64,000 nucleotides of DNA from Agroathelia rolfsii (taxonomy: Eukaryota; Basidiomycota; Agaricomycetes; Amylocorticiales; Amylocorticiaceae). Position numbers and translations under genes: made by a program. The notes under the pieces are model-generated. The model was not told the origin of the DNA and ran no database searches. It saw nothing but the letters and a program-made list of their open reading frames with translations. The DNA lies in contig JABRWF010000007.1 in the NCBI GenBank assembly GCA_018343915.1, positions 1,240,001-1,304,000 on the forward strand, given 5' to 3'. Numbering within the stretch: position 1 is the first letter of the stretch; every line of letters begins with the position of its first letter. Of this stretch, positions 23,759 through 34,966 are shown one piece after another.

Positions 23759-26700
23759 ATGAAAACCCAAGCTGTTACGACATACGGATGGTCGCTGGAA
23801 TACTTAATCTCTCGCAGTCCGCGCTTTCAGGAGGTATCACAAGTTCCAGCAAGTACCGACTCAATTACTCTATCAAAGATCGTCGATGAATATGAAGAAA
23901 GGGGAATTCCTCTTGTCATCACTGGGTATCATGAACAGCCTGGGTGGTCAAGCAATCTCTTTTCTGTGGAATGGCTGCAAGAGAATGGGCCACAAGGCAA
24001 ACTCCTCCTCTTATTACCGTCAGGACGGTCATTGACGAATTTCCTTGACTAGATTTGAAGGCGCAAAACATCCATACCTGGCGGGATGAAGATATGAAAT
24101 TCCGAGAATTTGTTGACGCCGCCCGTCAATCCAAAAAATTTGCATCCCCAGGAGGTAATAGCCTCGGTTCTCATCTTTTTCGGGCTGGATTCAAATAGGA
24201 ACGATAGAAACTCAGAGATTTTATGGCAAAGACATATCATGCCCAACCGAATGGAAGTCTCAGATCGAAAGCTCCCTGGGCATTCCATCTAAGCTCCTGG
24301 GGGGCCAAGAAAATGATGCTCTTACCTATTTGCCCAGAGATGTGAGTGATTTGCACTCATGAGGGCACCCAGTTTCTCTTGGTTGATGTGTTATAGATCC
24401 AAGAAAATTTAGCTGTCGAAACGCACTTGGTGTGTGGTTGCTTTGAACCTTGTGCTCTGTCAATCTGAAGAAGGTTAACTCGTTCAGAACTATCTGGGAG
24501 TGGGAGATACATTCACTCCAATGCACAAAGATCTCTGCGCCTCCTCCGGTCACAATCTTATGTGCTACACTGAAAACGGTGGATCTGCATTCTGGTTCTT
24601 GACCGCGAGCGAAACTGCCCCGGCAGTTGCCCAATATTTTCACGACATTCAGCACGAATTAGATCAAGAAAACTATATCATCACGCTTGAAGATCTCGTC
24701 AATGCTCCTTTCGATATTTATATAACGGAACAACATCTCGGGGACCTCGTCCTGATTCCTCCCAGAAGCTGTCATCAAGTAGTTAATTATGGCGGATTGA
24801 CGATTAAGTCTTCCTGGTCCCGAGTGACTATCAAAGGTGGGTCTGACGCTTTGGTATGCGTTGAGGTTTTATTGAGTTCCCCGTAGGACTCGGGATCGCA
24901 CTGTATCACGAATTGCCTATATATCAACGGTCTGTATCGGTTGTTTTATGCATCTCCCCTGACTAACATTAGCTACAGTGTATGCCGCAAGGAGATTTAC
25001 CGGGTGAAATCAAATATTTTTCATGCTGTCAAGGGCTACACGCACGAACTGACATCTAATCACCCCACTCCTGCAACGTTGAGGCATCGAACGCTTCAAG
25101 AGCTCTCAAAACTAATATCTTTCTTGGACGATGTTCTTATCGAAGAATTCTGTGATAGGACCACACTGGAACGCTTGCTGACGATCTTCATAGACGAGCC
25201 ATTGGACAACGGTTTTCGTGTTGAATGCGACTTCTGTGGCGCCGATATTTTTCAAAGCTTCTTCGAATGCGGGACCTGTGATGGACTTGTTATCTGTTCC
25301 AGATGTTATGTTGACGGTCGTTTGTGTCGCTGTGGGGACATGAAGCCTATACAATACCACAATCTGCGCCAACTCATTGATATTAGGAATGAGGCCGCCA
25401 AGCTTGTCTTCGCCGCTGTTCCTGCTCGTGATCATATCAGCCAAAACTTGATATTTACGGAAGAGTTGAGCGAGGAGTTGCTTTCACGGTAAAGACATGA
25501 CACCCATTACTTTATCACAAATTAATCCATCCTTTCAGATTGTGTGAAGATGATGATCACATGCCTATATATCGGGCGGCTTGCCTTTTGTTCGAGGCTC
25601 GCATGAATGCAGGACAAGGAAAAGTTTGTGCTTTTGTCTGTAAATGGGATTCTCTTGGGTTGACATCCGTTTCAAGGCATTTACTACTACATGTCACTCG
25701 CATGCAACTTCACGCCTCCCATCCCAAGAAAGCATTATAGGATGCACGAAGTGTGACTTGAGCGAATGCCATCAACATCTTCTGGCAGTGCATGATATTC
25801 ACTCGACAGAAGCCTTATTGCAACGTGCTAATTACGAAGAAAAGTCATTGGACTGGCATCAATATCACACCCATAGCCTGGAAACCAAGAAAGATGCTCT
25901 TGATGATATGGAAAGTGCAACACGAGAAGGGTCTCGACCAAAAAATATCAGATACCAGAGCTGGTGGATAGCTTCCCGGTACCAAATGGTCCGCCCAAAC
26001 GCATATTCTCCGGAAAGAGTTAATTTAGGGTTTTATGATGCTCACACGAAACGCACTATTGTAAGCGAAATAAGGTGTCAGGGTGGTACATACTTAATAT
26101 GCCTCATCCTACCAGAAAGCACCTGTGCGCACGAAGAAGGCTACTACTTTCAACAGACGATCGTCTCCATTAATAGCCTCTAACACAGATATTGATCTTC
26201 CACGCGCTCCTGCACCACTTTCAACACCATTGACGGATCTCGACCTGATCTTACCTCCTGAAACGCTTGTAACCCATGAACCAACAGAAACAGATAACAG
26301 CACAGATGCCTTGGTGAAGGCGGTCAACAGGAGTGTGGAAGTATCAGCTATGTTACTTGCTCCAGAGGTGAAAGAGACTTATACATTACCTTCACCAAAG
26401 CGATCAGTTGAAGATCTCGCTTCGCCTCGTAAGAACAAGAAGCGTCGCACGGGCTGGAAAGAATGGAATACACCCGCGAATGGACCCAGAACAAGAAGCG
26501 AAAGACGAAGGCATCCAAGCCGGTTGGTACAGGTAACTTCGAACAATTTTGTTCGCATCATTTTTATGAGTAATTATGCTCTAATAGGATGAGGATACCT
26601 TAACCACTCACACTCACGAGCTGGAGCAATCCAGCCTACCTCTTCCCTTGCAGAACACCGTTGCTGGTCCGTCTGACTCTGCCGATTACGATCACGAAAA

Positions 26701-28344
26701 TCCTAGTGCATTAGATGAACAACAATCTGTTCATATACGTCACCTTGTGGCTAAAGAGATGGCTGCGACGATCAAAGAGCTCAAGGCTTCCATGAAGAAA
26801 CAGGAACAGGAATATCGCCAGAAGGCTCAGGCTCAGGCTGCGAAGTTCAACGAATTGGACTCACATATCAAGTCGCTCTCATCGTTACCTCAGAATCGAT
26901 CTTCTCGTAATCCAAGCTCTGGCATTCCCAATGCAGGATTAGACGAGCTTCGTAGTCACATCAGGTGGCTAGTAGATGAGATTGCGGAACTACGTAAATC
27001 GCAAAGCAAGCAGCTAAAAGACAAAGATGAGACAATCAAAGCGCTTCATAACAACTTCAAAGAGTTTCGTGCACAGACGACGGAGCAAATGAGCAAGATG
27101 CGCACGAGTATGCAGGAACTGATCCAACAGCGTGTCTCCGAGGCTAAGAAGAAAAAATCGCCTCTCGAGGAGTTGGTCGAGGTTATACTAAAGGTACAGC
27201 CGCCGGATATCAAGCATATTATCAAAACGATTAGCAAGGCGTGTCAAGTTATCTTGGGAAAAGAGGATGATGGCGATGCTGGAGGTGCCACTGAAACTGA
27301 TGACAGCCAAACTGCTCAGGAACCCAACGAACAGGTCAGTTATATAAATCCTATACAAGCTGTATCCAACTAATACACCAGCAGTCGCTCGAAAATTTGT
27401 TCAACAAACTTAAGCATCTGCTTCCATCGGCAGCTCTTCAACCAACAAAGATGGAGACCATATCGCAAGAAAACGTTGTTGCTGAGGTAGCCGGAAGTGG
27501 CCCATGGGCTGGCTCCACCACTTCGAATTCGAACCATTCCTTGCCGTTCACCAATCACCATTCCCAGTCGATGGCGGGTCCTTCGATGATCCTGCCAGCT
27601 GCAAACCCAAGCATCCTCCTAGGCGTACACCATCAATCTATCCCGACGCCCGACTACAATCGTTATCATCACCCCACCTCGCTCCCACATTCACATTTAC
27701 CACAATCCTTGAACGATCCGTCCGGAACGCCTAACTCTGGACTTGTTGATAATGATGATGGTGGTGGCTCTGGTCAACTTTATCACGCACAGATGCATTA
27801 CCCATCCTCTGAGAACTTCGGCTCAGCCCAACCGCAACTGCAGGCACAAACGATGCCTCTGGGTCAAACAAACACTCATAATCCTCATCTGGATCCTGGC
27901 TTGTTGCAACATCTCGAAGATCAGGCTGTCAACGGCCGTGCATTTGACAACAATCCTCTTTCTCGTCACACCGATTTCTTACCCCACGGCGGCTATGGTG
28001 GCGGTAATTTCTATCACCGTGGTGGTCGTGGTCGAGGCCAATACAATCAACATCTTCGCACTGCTACTGGGCGTGGCGGCGGTGGATTCCATGGATCACA
28101 ACAGTATCGATCATATCCGCACCATCTACCACCGCCAAACCAACAACGTTAGTCTCTTTGTTCCTTAATTTTTACTGTCATGCGATGTGTGGTTCTAATG
28201 CTTTACTTTTATACTCCCCTTGCTACTGGACACGATACAGGAGCCGACACCCATCCAGGCGGCGGAGGACCCTCCAGACGGCCGCGGGGTCATTACGACC
28301 CTCACCCCCAGCGGCATCGTGGGATGTGGCAGCAGCCGTCATAA
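23759..28344 (+). CDS. JmjC-domain protein with Cys-rich, coiled-coil and Gly/Arg-rich regions
   Basis: Probable Fe(II)/2-oxoglutarate oxygenase acting on chromatin; substrate unknown. The start is chosen at gccaccATG (23759). The JmjC fold begins with IPLVITGYHEQPGW; metal ligands are the H and D of PMHKDL, and the distal His of PPRSCHQVVNYGG. After YRVKSNIFHAVKGYTHEL a Cys-rich segment follows (CDFCGADIFQSFFECGTCDG, then CSRCY, LCRC), and a second one with CTKCDLSECHQH. Next is a basic patch (SPRKNKKRRTGWKEW), an acid-to-coiled-coil stretch (ELKASMKKQEQEYRQKAQAQ onwards) and a Gly/Arg tail (YHRGGRGRGQYNQH; ATGRGGGGFHG), ending RHRGMWQQPS. All joins I tested keep frame, including one GC-AG intron at 23997-24052. 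A split into two genes is possible but not suggested. Confidence 0.75.
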
Positions 28345-29724
28345 GAGATCGGCGATGACAATGATGCAGATCATTGATTTTATTATGACCATGAGCAGTA
28401 TAGTAGATGAAGACGTCTCTACTTGCACGCACAGAAGCCCTCGTTTTCCTGAAAGCAAAAAAAGCAAAAAAAGGGCTTGCCGTCAGATAGCTCCATGTTC
28501 CTCTCTCTCCCCGTTTTCCTGCTCCCTGCCTATACTATAAATATATTCTAGCATGGTTGTGTTTTCTTTCCTCCTCCCTTCATTCTTCTCTTTTTTATCA
28601 GGTGATGGCAACGTCGCATTTATTTATTTATTTACCCTTCCTCACCTCTTTTCCTGTCCCTCTTTCGTTTGAATCCAATTAGTAGTTACAGTAGTACAGC
28701 ATCATTAGAAAAGAAGAAGAGTACATGTAGTACATATAGTAATCCACGCCCAATTTGATTTCGACGCCATGATGACATTATGACATGCCCGGTCAACGCT
28801 ATGAATTAAACAGGTTACGAGATAATATAGACATAAGAAGAACGGTTTTCAACGCAGACCGTGATACATGTCACAAAGATGAACTCTATCAATAACAGGG
28901 AAAACATGGATCAAGGTGAGCAGTAGTGGTAGAACCATATCATATATACATGTGCATCAGATCAATCAAGTTCAACTTCACCCGCTACATCCTCGGCAGA
29001 ACACACACCTGACATGCCATGTCATGCGTGTTCACCATTCATCTTTCTGTTTATCTTTCTCTTTGTATGATTATGGCGTTCATGTAAACATTTCATGTCT
29101 TGTGTCTGTATAATTCGGATCTTTTAGCTAACGATACGAGCGATACGATATTAAGAGGCCCACACGTCCTAAAGAGCAGAAAGAGGGGAAAGCAAGAGGT
29201 TTGGGAGAAAAATATATGCCAGATACTTATCAGAGGTGCAGGAAGAAGAGGAATAACGTGCCTATACCTACCGAACAATACCAAAGAATAAGCAAGAAAG
29301 GAGAAAATCCAAGGTAAAGAGGAAAGGGGGAGAGGTAAGGCGAGGAGTGGAGGGGGGGGGGGTTGTAACAATGGAGGAAGCAATTTGGAATGTGAGAATA
29401 TGAAAAAAAAAAAAAAAAAAAACAGGACGAGTGAAGGTCATTAATGGGTATCTTAATAGGCGATAGGAGATGTTGTGGTTAGTCTTGACGATGATAGGGT
29501 GCAGGAAGGAGAGAGAGTAGAGGAGAAAGGAGTTAGAGCGAGGGCAAAGATAGTGTCCTCGATTGTATGCTGCTGTGTTGTGTGTATGTGGAGAAAAAGA
29601 GAATGCCGAGTAAGGACCGCAATAAAGAAGGGAAAGGAGATTGTAAGAGAGACCGAAAAAAAGAGAATCCAACCCATGGCGAACACAAGAGAGAAACAGA
29701 AAAACAAAGGGAGAGAAGAACGCA
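28345..29724. other. Convergent intergenic region with simple repeats
   Basis: 1.4 kb of 3' flank between the JmjC gene and CK1. Holds an ATTT-rich patch near 28620, a run of 11 G at 29352-29362, a run of 20 A at 29403-29422 and purine-rich sequence from 29480 to 29720. No gene supported. Confidence 0.6.
29403..29422. repeat. Poly(A) tract, 20 bases
   Basis: Uninterrupted A20. No transposon body or target duplication found beside it, so a simple homopolymer is the plain reading. Confidence 0.9.
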
Positions 29725-31653
29725 TTAACCGCATCTACAAGTCAGAATCCGCCAGAGTCCGCCTTGTGGTTTGGGCTCCTCCCCATCCTGGCGGAATCCA
29801 TCAGCGGAGGTGACGCCTGCGTCATGTCCATGTGCGCGGACGTCGCTCACAGCCGGAGGTGCTGCTGCCGGCGTTGTGACCATGGGTGATGCCCTGCCAT
29901 ACTGCGCAAACGCATCTTGACCATTTGCATCCTGATCCTGGCCTGCGTAAGGGTGAGCACCGTTTGGCGCCGGGACATTGACGTGCGCAGCGGCAGATAT
30001 GGGCGTGCTCTGGCCGCCGGGTGTGAGAGCATTGGGTAGTTTGCGTGACTTGGATCCATGTCGTACTAACGCTGGCGATGGAGGGACGACATTGCCCTGT
30101 TGCGATGCACGGCGTTGGCCAGGTGCTGCGTCCCGTCTTCGGTCTGAAGGCATCGCCGTGAGGCCGGAGTTTTGCATCTGGTTGATTACTTGACTTTGGC
30201 CCTGCAACAGAACTGTCAGCTACGTGCCATGTCATTTGTCTTGCAGTGTCAACTTACGCCACCATCCAGCCCACGTCCGCCTAATGAAAGATTAGACCTT
30301 GATCAAGGGAGAAGAACAAGGTGCAAAAATTTACCATTTAGCAGGTTCCAATCGAAAACGCCGTCTTCAATCTCGCCGTTGTTCTTGAGCACTTTTGCGA
30401 ACAAGTCTCTGAGGAAATCATAATCCGGTGTTTCCTCGAAGCCGAGTTTCCTAACATAGTTTAAGTAGATAGCAAATTCCTCTATATTGAGGGAAGCACC
30501 CAAAAGATATTAGCTAGCCATCAAAAGGACATTATTAGAGTGAAGCATACCTGGGAAGCCCTCGCATAATTGTGCTATGGGTGTCGTTTGCTTTTTCTCG
30601 CCGATTTTCTCGTATTTTTGCTTATTGGTGGCAGCCTTGAGACCCTGCCACGGCAGACTGCCGCGCAAAAAGTACATGAAAACATGGCCCAATGCTTCAA
30701 GATCATCTCTTCTAGATTGTTCTAAGCGCATGATGATTAATGAAAAAAAAACCCAGTATTGAGAATAGGGAGAACATACCTCTGCCTAGATGTGTGTTTA
30801 TGCTCATATAACGGGCTGTACCACTCAGACTCTTGCGTTCTCGGTAAGGAATGTGCTGCTTTGTTTTGGGATCGCGATACTGCTTGGCCATGCCAAAGTC
30901 GACGACATGGATTGTCTGTGCGGCCTTGGTACCAATTCGCCCGATGAGGAAGTTGTCAGGTTTGATATCTCGATAGATGAGATTCTTCTCGTGTATCGTC
31001 TGCACGCGAGAAATCTGTTGATATGGAAGGAAAAGAAGGCCAAGAAGAAGTCATGTGTCAGCTGATGGGGGGGGGGGCGGTGTTGGGCGAGAGAAAAACG
31101 ACAATACCATGTGTCTTGCGGCCATGCACACAGTCTTGATGGAAAACTTGCGACCACACATGTCAAAGAGGTCTTCAAGACTTGGCCCTAGGAGATCAAT
31201 GACGAGGATGTTATGCAGTCCTTCCTGGCCAAAGTGGTAGATCTGAGGAATGCCGGCTGAATACACAGATAGATAGTATGAGCACAAGAGTAGGGGGCGG
31301 GCGAAGGTAGATTGGACTAACGACACCCAGCTAGGATGCGATACGAGCGGCATTCATCTCGTAGCTGCGGAGCCTCTGCTTTACGAGGTTCCTAATATGT
31401 AAATAAAAGTCAGACGGTGTAATGCACAAACAATATATGAGCACGCCACGCACAAACTTGATCGCTACTGCTTGGGAGTTGAGGAGGTTTACGCCTGTAA
31501 CGAGGAGGACAGTTGTTGACGATGCGTTAATTAAAGTGATGGGCTGAGTTGTGACACACCCTCGAAAATGACGCCAAATGAGCCCTCGCCAAGTTTCTGG
31601 CCAACACGATAGTGTACGCCGACGATATTCTGGTTGGATGAGTGGGCAGCCAT
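29725..31653 (-). CDS. Casein kinase I, plasma-membrane type
   Basis: Ser/Thr kinase of the CK1 family, like yeast Yck1/Yck2 or fission yeast Cki. The start [18 protein letters not shown] leads into the Gly loop [13 protein letters not shown]. Then the ATP-binding Lys ([19 protein letters not shown]), [12 protein letters not shown], catalytic loop [24 protein letters not shown], and the CK1 signature [17 protein letters not shown]. After the kinase lobe (ends near FDWNLLN) lies a ~160-residue low-complexity tail rich in Gln, Pro and Ala, ending WRILTCRCG. The C-terminal cysteines would suit S-acylation, which anchors Yck proteins; that is inference. At least eight short introns. Confidence 0.92.
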
Positions 31654-32258
31654 GGGGAGAGAGCAGGGAGGGAATGCCCGCAGGCTGAGAGAGAGGAAGA
31701 GCACAGAGTCGCACAAGGAGGCCGTGACCACAACGGCCACTCACTCGCCACTCGCCAATTCCGGTTCCCGCTCAGTACAAAGCCGCCGAGCTCTGCGCCC
31801 TTCAATAAGCCATTACACTCTTTAATATTATTATTATTATTCTAACACGGACTATGAAGTCATCGTGGTTATTACACAAGACAGTATATCCCCAACTATT
31901 ATCCTTGCCCAGCGGTAAAACCCCCGGAGGCATTAACAGAGTGCAACCAGCCGCCGTCTCAACCGCGCACGGCCAACTCAGCTTGTATTTTTATTACTTG
32001 TGTGAAATTATGGTTACCCTTGCTTGTATCCAACCAAGAGCACATGTTTAAGTGGAATCTCCACAGCTCCTCACCCTGTCTTCATTTCCGAGGTTCATGT
32101 AACGATAACACTCCAGCTTCCTGACATCAGCGAAAAGTTAGAATTTTGTTCCTTCGTCTGATCCATGCGCGCCTGGGGGCGGCGGCGCGTGTGAGCATGT
32201 GCTCAAGTATGTGCACTTGTAAACTAATGTATTAACTTATCTTGGTACCTAAGATATC
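31654..32258. other. Intergenic between CK1 and tRNA-Phe
   Basis: CK1 promoter and upstream DNA. An ATT/TTA-rich patch lies near 31830. No gene seen. Confidence 0.5.
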
Positions 32259-32351
32259 GCCGGGATAGCTCAGCTGGGAGAGCAACAGACTGAAGTTGAT
32301 CTGTGGACTCAACAATTCTGGAGGTCGCGTGTTCAATCCACGCTCCTGGCA
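32259..32351 (+). tRNA. tRNA-Phe (anticodon GAA) with ~20 nt intron
   Basis: Acceptor stem GCCGGGA pairs with TCCTGGC through one G-T wobble. The D arm is GCTC/GAGC (box A TAGCTCAGCTGGG), the T arm GCGTG/CACGC around TTCAATC (box B). The anticodon loop reads CTGAAG, giving GAA after the invariant T. About 20 bases follow position 37 before TTCTGG resumes the stem, so this is a canonical nuclear tRNA intron (roughly 32297-32316). The tail is followed at once by T7, a pol III terminator. The first anticodon-stem pair would be A-G, a mismatch. Confidence 0.92.
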
Positions 32352-32694
32352 TTTTTTTCATGAATTTTTTTCGCTCTCGGGTCTTCAGAATCATCCTGGC
32401 ACTTGTTGATTTTTTTATTTTATTTTATTTTTATTTTAAATCTGAAGAAGTTTACCCAAACGTTTTAACGCAGCGGTTAAGCGTGTCTGGCTTTTGCATC
32501 TCGCGCGTTTTCCGTTTGGACAACACAACTGCTTACTTGTACAGGTCTCTTCACGCGCCAACTCCCCATAGCGTCTCAAGATCCTGCTCTTGGTATTCTA
32601 TTTAGGCTGAAATTGACGCCTAGCGTCCCAATCATAATTCGTCAAATAGGAGACAAGAGGTGTAAAAAAATGTGTTATGTACTAGTAGACATGA
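32352..32694. other. Intergenic between tRNA-Phe and CCT4
   Basis: Begins with the T-rich terminator and a T-rich block near 32410-32440, then 3' flank of CCT4. No gene seen. Confidence 0.5.
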
Positions 32695-34777
32695 CTATCG
32701 AGCTTGTACATAGTCGTCAATCTTCAGCAACAAGCAAACCGTCTCCGTCGCCAGCTCTATCGCACTTGTGCTAACCAAAAGTGGCTGCACGACGTCCTCC
32801 TCCAGTATATTGGATATGAGTCCCTACAATAATAATTCAATGATTAAATAGGGAAGCATGGCTGACGAACACACTAACCTTGCGAACATTGATGCCGGCA
32901 TTGCGCTCCCCAAGCGCATGACGATTACGCAACTCGGTCACAATTGCAATCGGATTCAGACCGGCGTTTTCTGCAAGCGTCGTAGGGATGACCTCGAGCG
33001 CGTCTGCGTATGCTTGGAAGCAGTAGGCCTCCATACCCTTAAGCGACTGTGCATATTGTGACAGTTTTCGCGAGACGTGAATCTCGGGTGCTCCGCCACC
33101 AGCAATCAAGGCACTGAATGAGAACCCATAAGAGGCCAATCGCTTTCGGACAAGCATCTCCAACATACCGCTTTTTAACCAAGCAGCGAACGACGCAGAG
33201 AGCATCATGCAAACTACGCTCGCATTCTTCCACTACAAGCTGGTTACCGCCCATGGCAAGAATGCTAACCGTCCTCCCTCGGTTCTTGATACCAGTGATC
33301 TTGACAACCTTGGCGTCCGCCTGAGTCGTTTCCTCCACGAGGTCGGCATAGCCCAGCTTATCCTCAGTAAACGCGTCAATGTCCGCGACGGGCTTGCATC
33401 CAAGACTCTTGGCGAGGAATTGGATCTCATCCCGCTCAACATCCTTGACGACGAGGATGTTGAGCTTCTTGAGGAATCCGAGCGAGGTGTCGTCGACGGC
33501 ATCGCGCAGAATGGATTTTTGGATCAAGAGCACATTGCAGTTGGCCTTCTTGATCTTCTTGACTAGGTTGAGGAGGTATTGACGGGATTCCTTGAGAACC
33601 TTGTCCATCTGGCGATAGTCGTTGATGACGACGGTGTTGTCCATCTGATTAGATTATTCATCGTCAAAAAATCGGATTGGGCACCCTGGAAGCAAAGGAA
33701 CATACGTCGGGCTTGGGAGCACTCAGCTGGAACTGAATGATTGCAATCTTGGCGCGCTCAATACGAGTAGGTCCGCCGGCAGATACAACGACATTTTGGT
33801 TGAGCACAACGCCATCTACGAGCTCGGTGTCTTCAATAGTACCGCCGACCTTTTTGACAACACGGATGTCCCGAAGATCCACGTTTGTCGATGTGGACGT
33901 TACCAGACGCGTGACTGCCTGAACAGCAATCGGAGCCAACGTTGCAGAGTATTGAGATACAATCTACAAAGATATATAAGCAATCTGGAAAACTGATTTG
34001 AAATGCAAGAACAAACCCACTTTGGAGTTGAGCGAGGTGGCGGCTGCCCGCAATAGGTTAGCTTTATCATTGAGATCGACAGGCGTCGAAATCTCCTCAA
34101 GGTATTCGACGACCTTTGCGGAGGCCTTGAAAAAGGCTTCGGAGATGATAGTTGGGTGGATGCCCTTCTGCAACATCTTTTCTGCAGCGCCAAGCAGCGA
34201 ACCGGCAAGCACCACGACAGATGTGGTGCCATCTCCAGCTTCTACATCCTGGGCAGCAGAAAGATCGACAAGCTATAGGATCTCGATCAGAACGCGCAGT
34301 GTAGGTTTAGCATTTGCATTTCGCACCATCTTAGCAGCAGGATGCAAGGCTTGGATACTGCGCAGGATGGTTGCGCCATCGTTGGTGATGATAACCTCGC
34401 CCTTTGTGGTTTGGATCTGATATATATAATTTAGTCTTCCTAAGACGCGTCCTACGTATACAGCATACGCGCCATCTTGTCCATACCCCTGGGGCCGAGA
34501 GAGGTGCGAACGGCGTCGCTGATCGCTGTATCCTTACAGTGTCAATTACAGATCGTATTTAAAGATAAAAGCACAGAAACCTTTAGCAGCAACCATGTTG
34601 GACAATCGTAACTCCATGGGCTTTCCCTGTACAGTTTATGTGTGTCAAAGAGACATGATTATCGAAAAAGACAGCAATTTGTCAAACTTTGTCATTGAAG
34701 GCCGTGTTCGAGTTGGCTCCAGCGGTCCCTCTGGAGCCCTGTGCCTGCGTAGCCGGTGCTGAGGCTTGGGAGGCCAT
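32695..34777 (-). CDS. CCT4: T-complex protein 1 subunit delta (CCT/TRiC chaperonin)
   Basis: One of eight subunits of the cytosolic chaperonin that folds actin and tubulin with ATP. The start is ATG at 34777 ([13 protein letters not shown]); upstream frames lie in the leader. Motifs in order: [138 protein letters not shown] and [16 protein letters not shown], ending KIDDYVQAR. The GDGTT nucleotide motif and delta-type [13 protein letters not shown] junction are clear. The intron at 34417-34472 must begin with GC to keep GMDKM|IQTTKG. Length is close to the usual ~530 residues. Confidence 0.95.
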
Positions 34778-34966
34778 GAGTAGGATGAATTGGTGAGTGA
34801 GATGAGAAAATGAGAAGGAGATAGATCTATGCAATATTGGCTTGAGCGCGTCCGGGAAGCACGTGCCGGGAATTGGCGTAGCTGCCAGTGGCCCATTACG
34901 CAACTCGCTTGTATACGCGTCCTCTCATTACATCCATCATCGTCCACAGCATATTACTTTATTATC
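34778..34966. promoter_or_regulatory. Bidirectional promoter CCT4/UFD1
   Basis: Only 189 bp separate the start codons of two divergent protein-homeostasis genes, so the two probably share a control region. No specific binding site was identified with confidence. Confidence 0.5.

Noticed and set aside
29403..29422. Poly(A) as the tail of a retroposed element
   Set aside because: No retroposed gene body and no flanking target duplication could be seen.
29268..29813. Long overlapping frames on both strands beside the A20 and purine-rich tract
   Set aside because: Composition is simple-sequence (Ser/Phe/Leu on one strand, Lys/Glu/Arg on the other), typical of low-complexity DNA.
33118..33582. 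Plus-strand frames opposite CCT4
   Set aside because: Shadows of a well-identified gene on the minus strand.
34645..34947. Upstream minus-strand frames before CCT4
   Set aside because: They overlap the presumed leader and promoter. The ATG at 34777 gives the expected CCT4 N-terminus.
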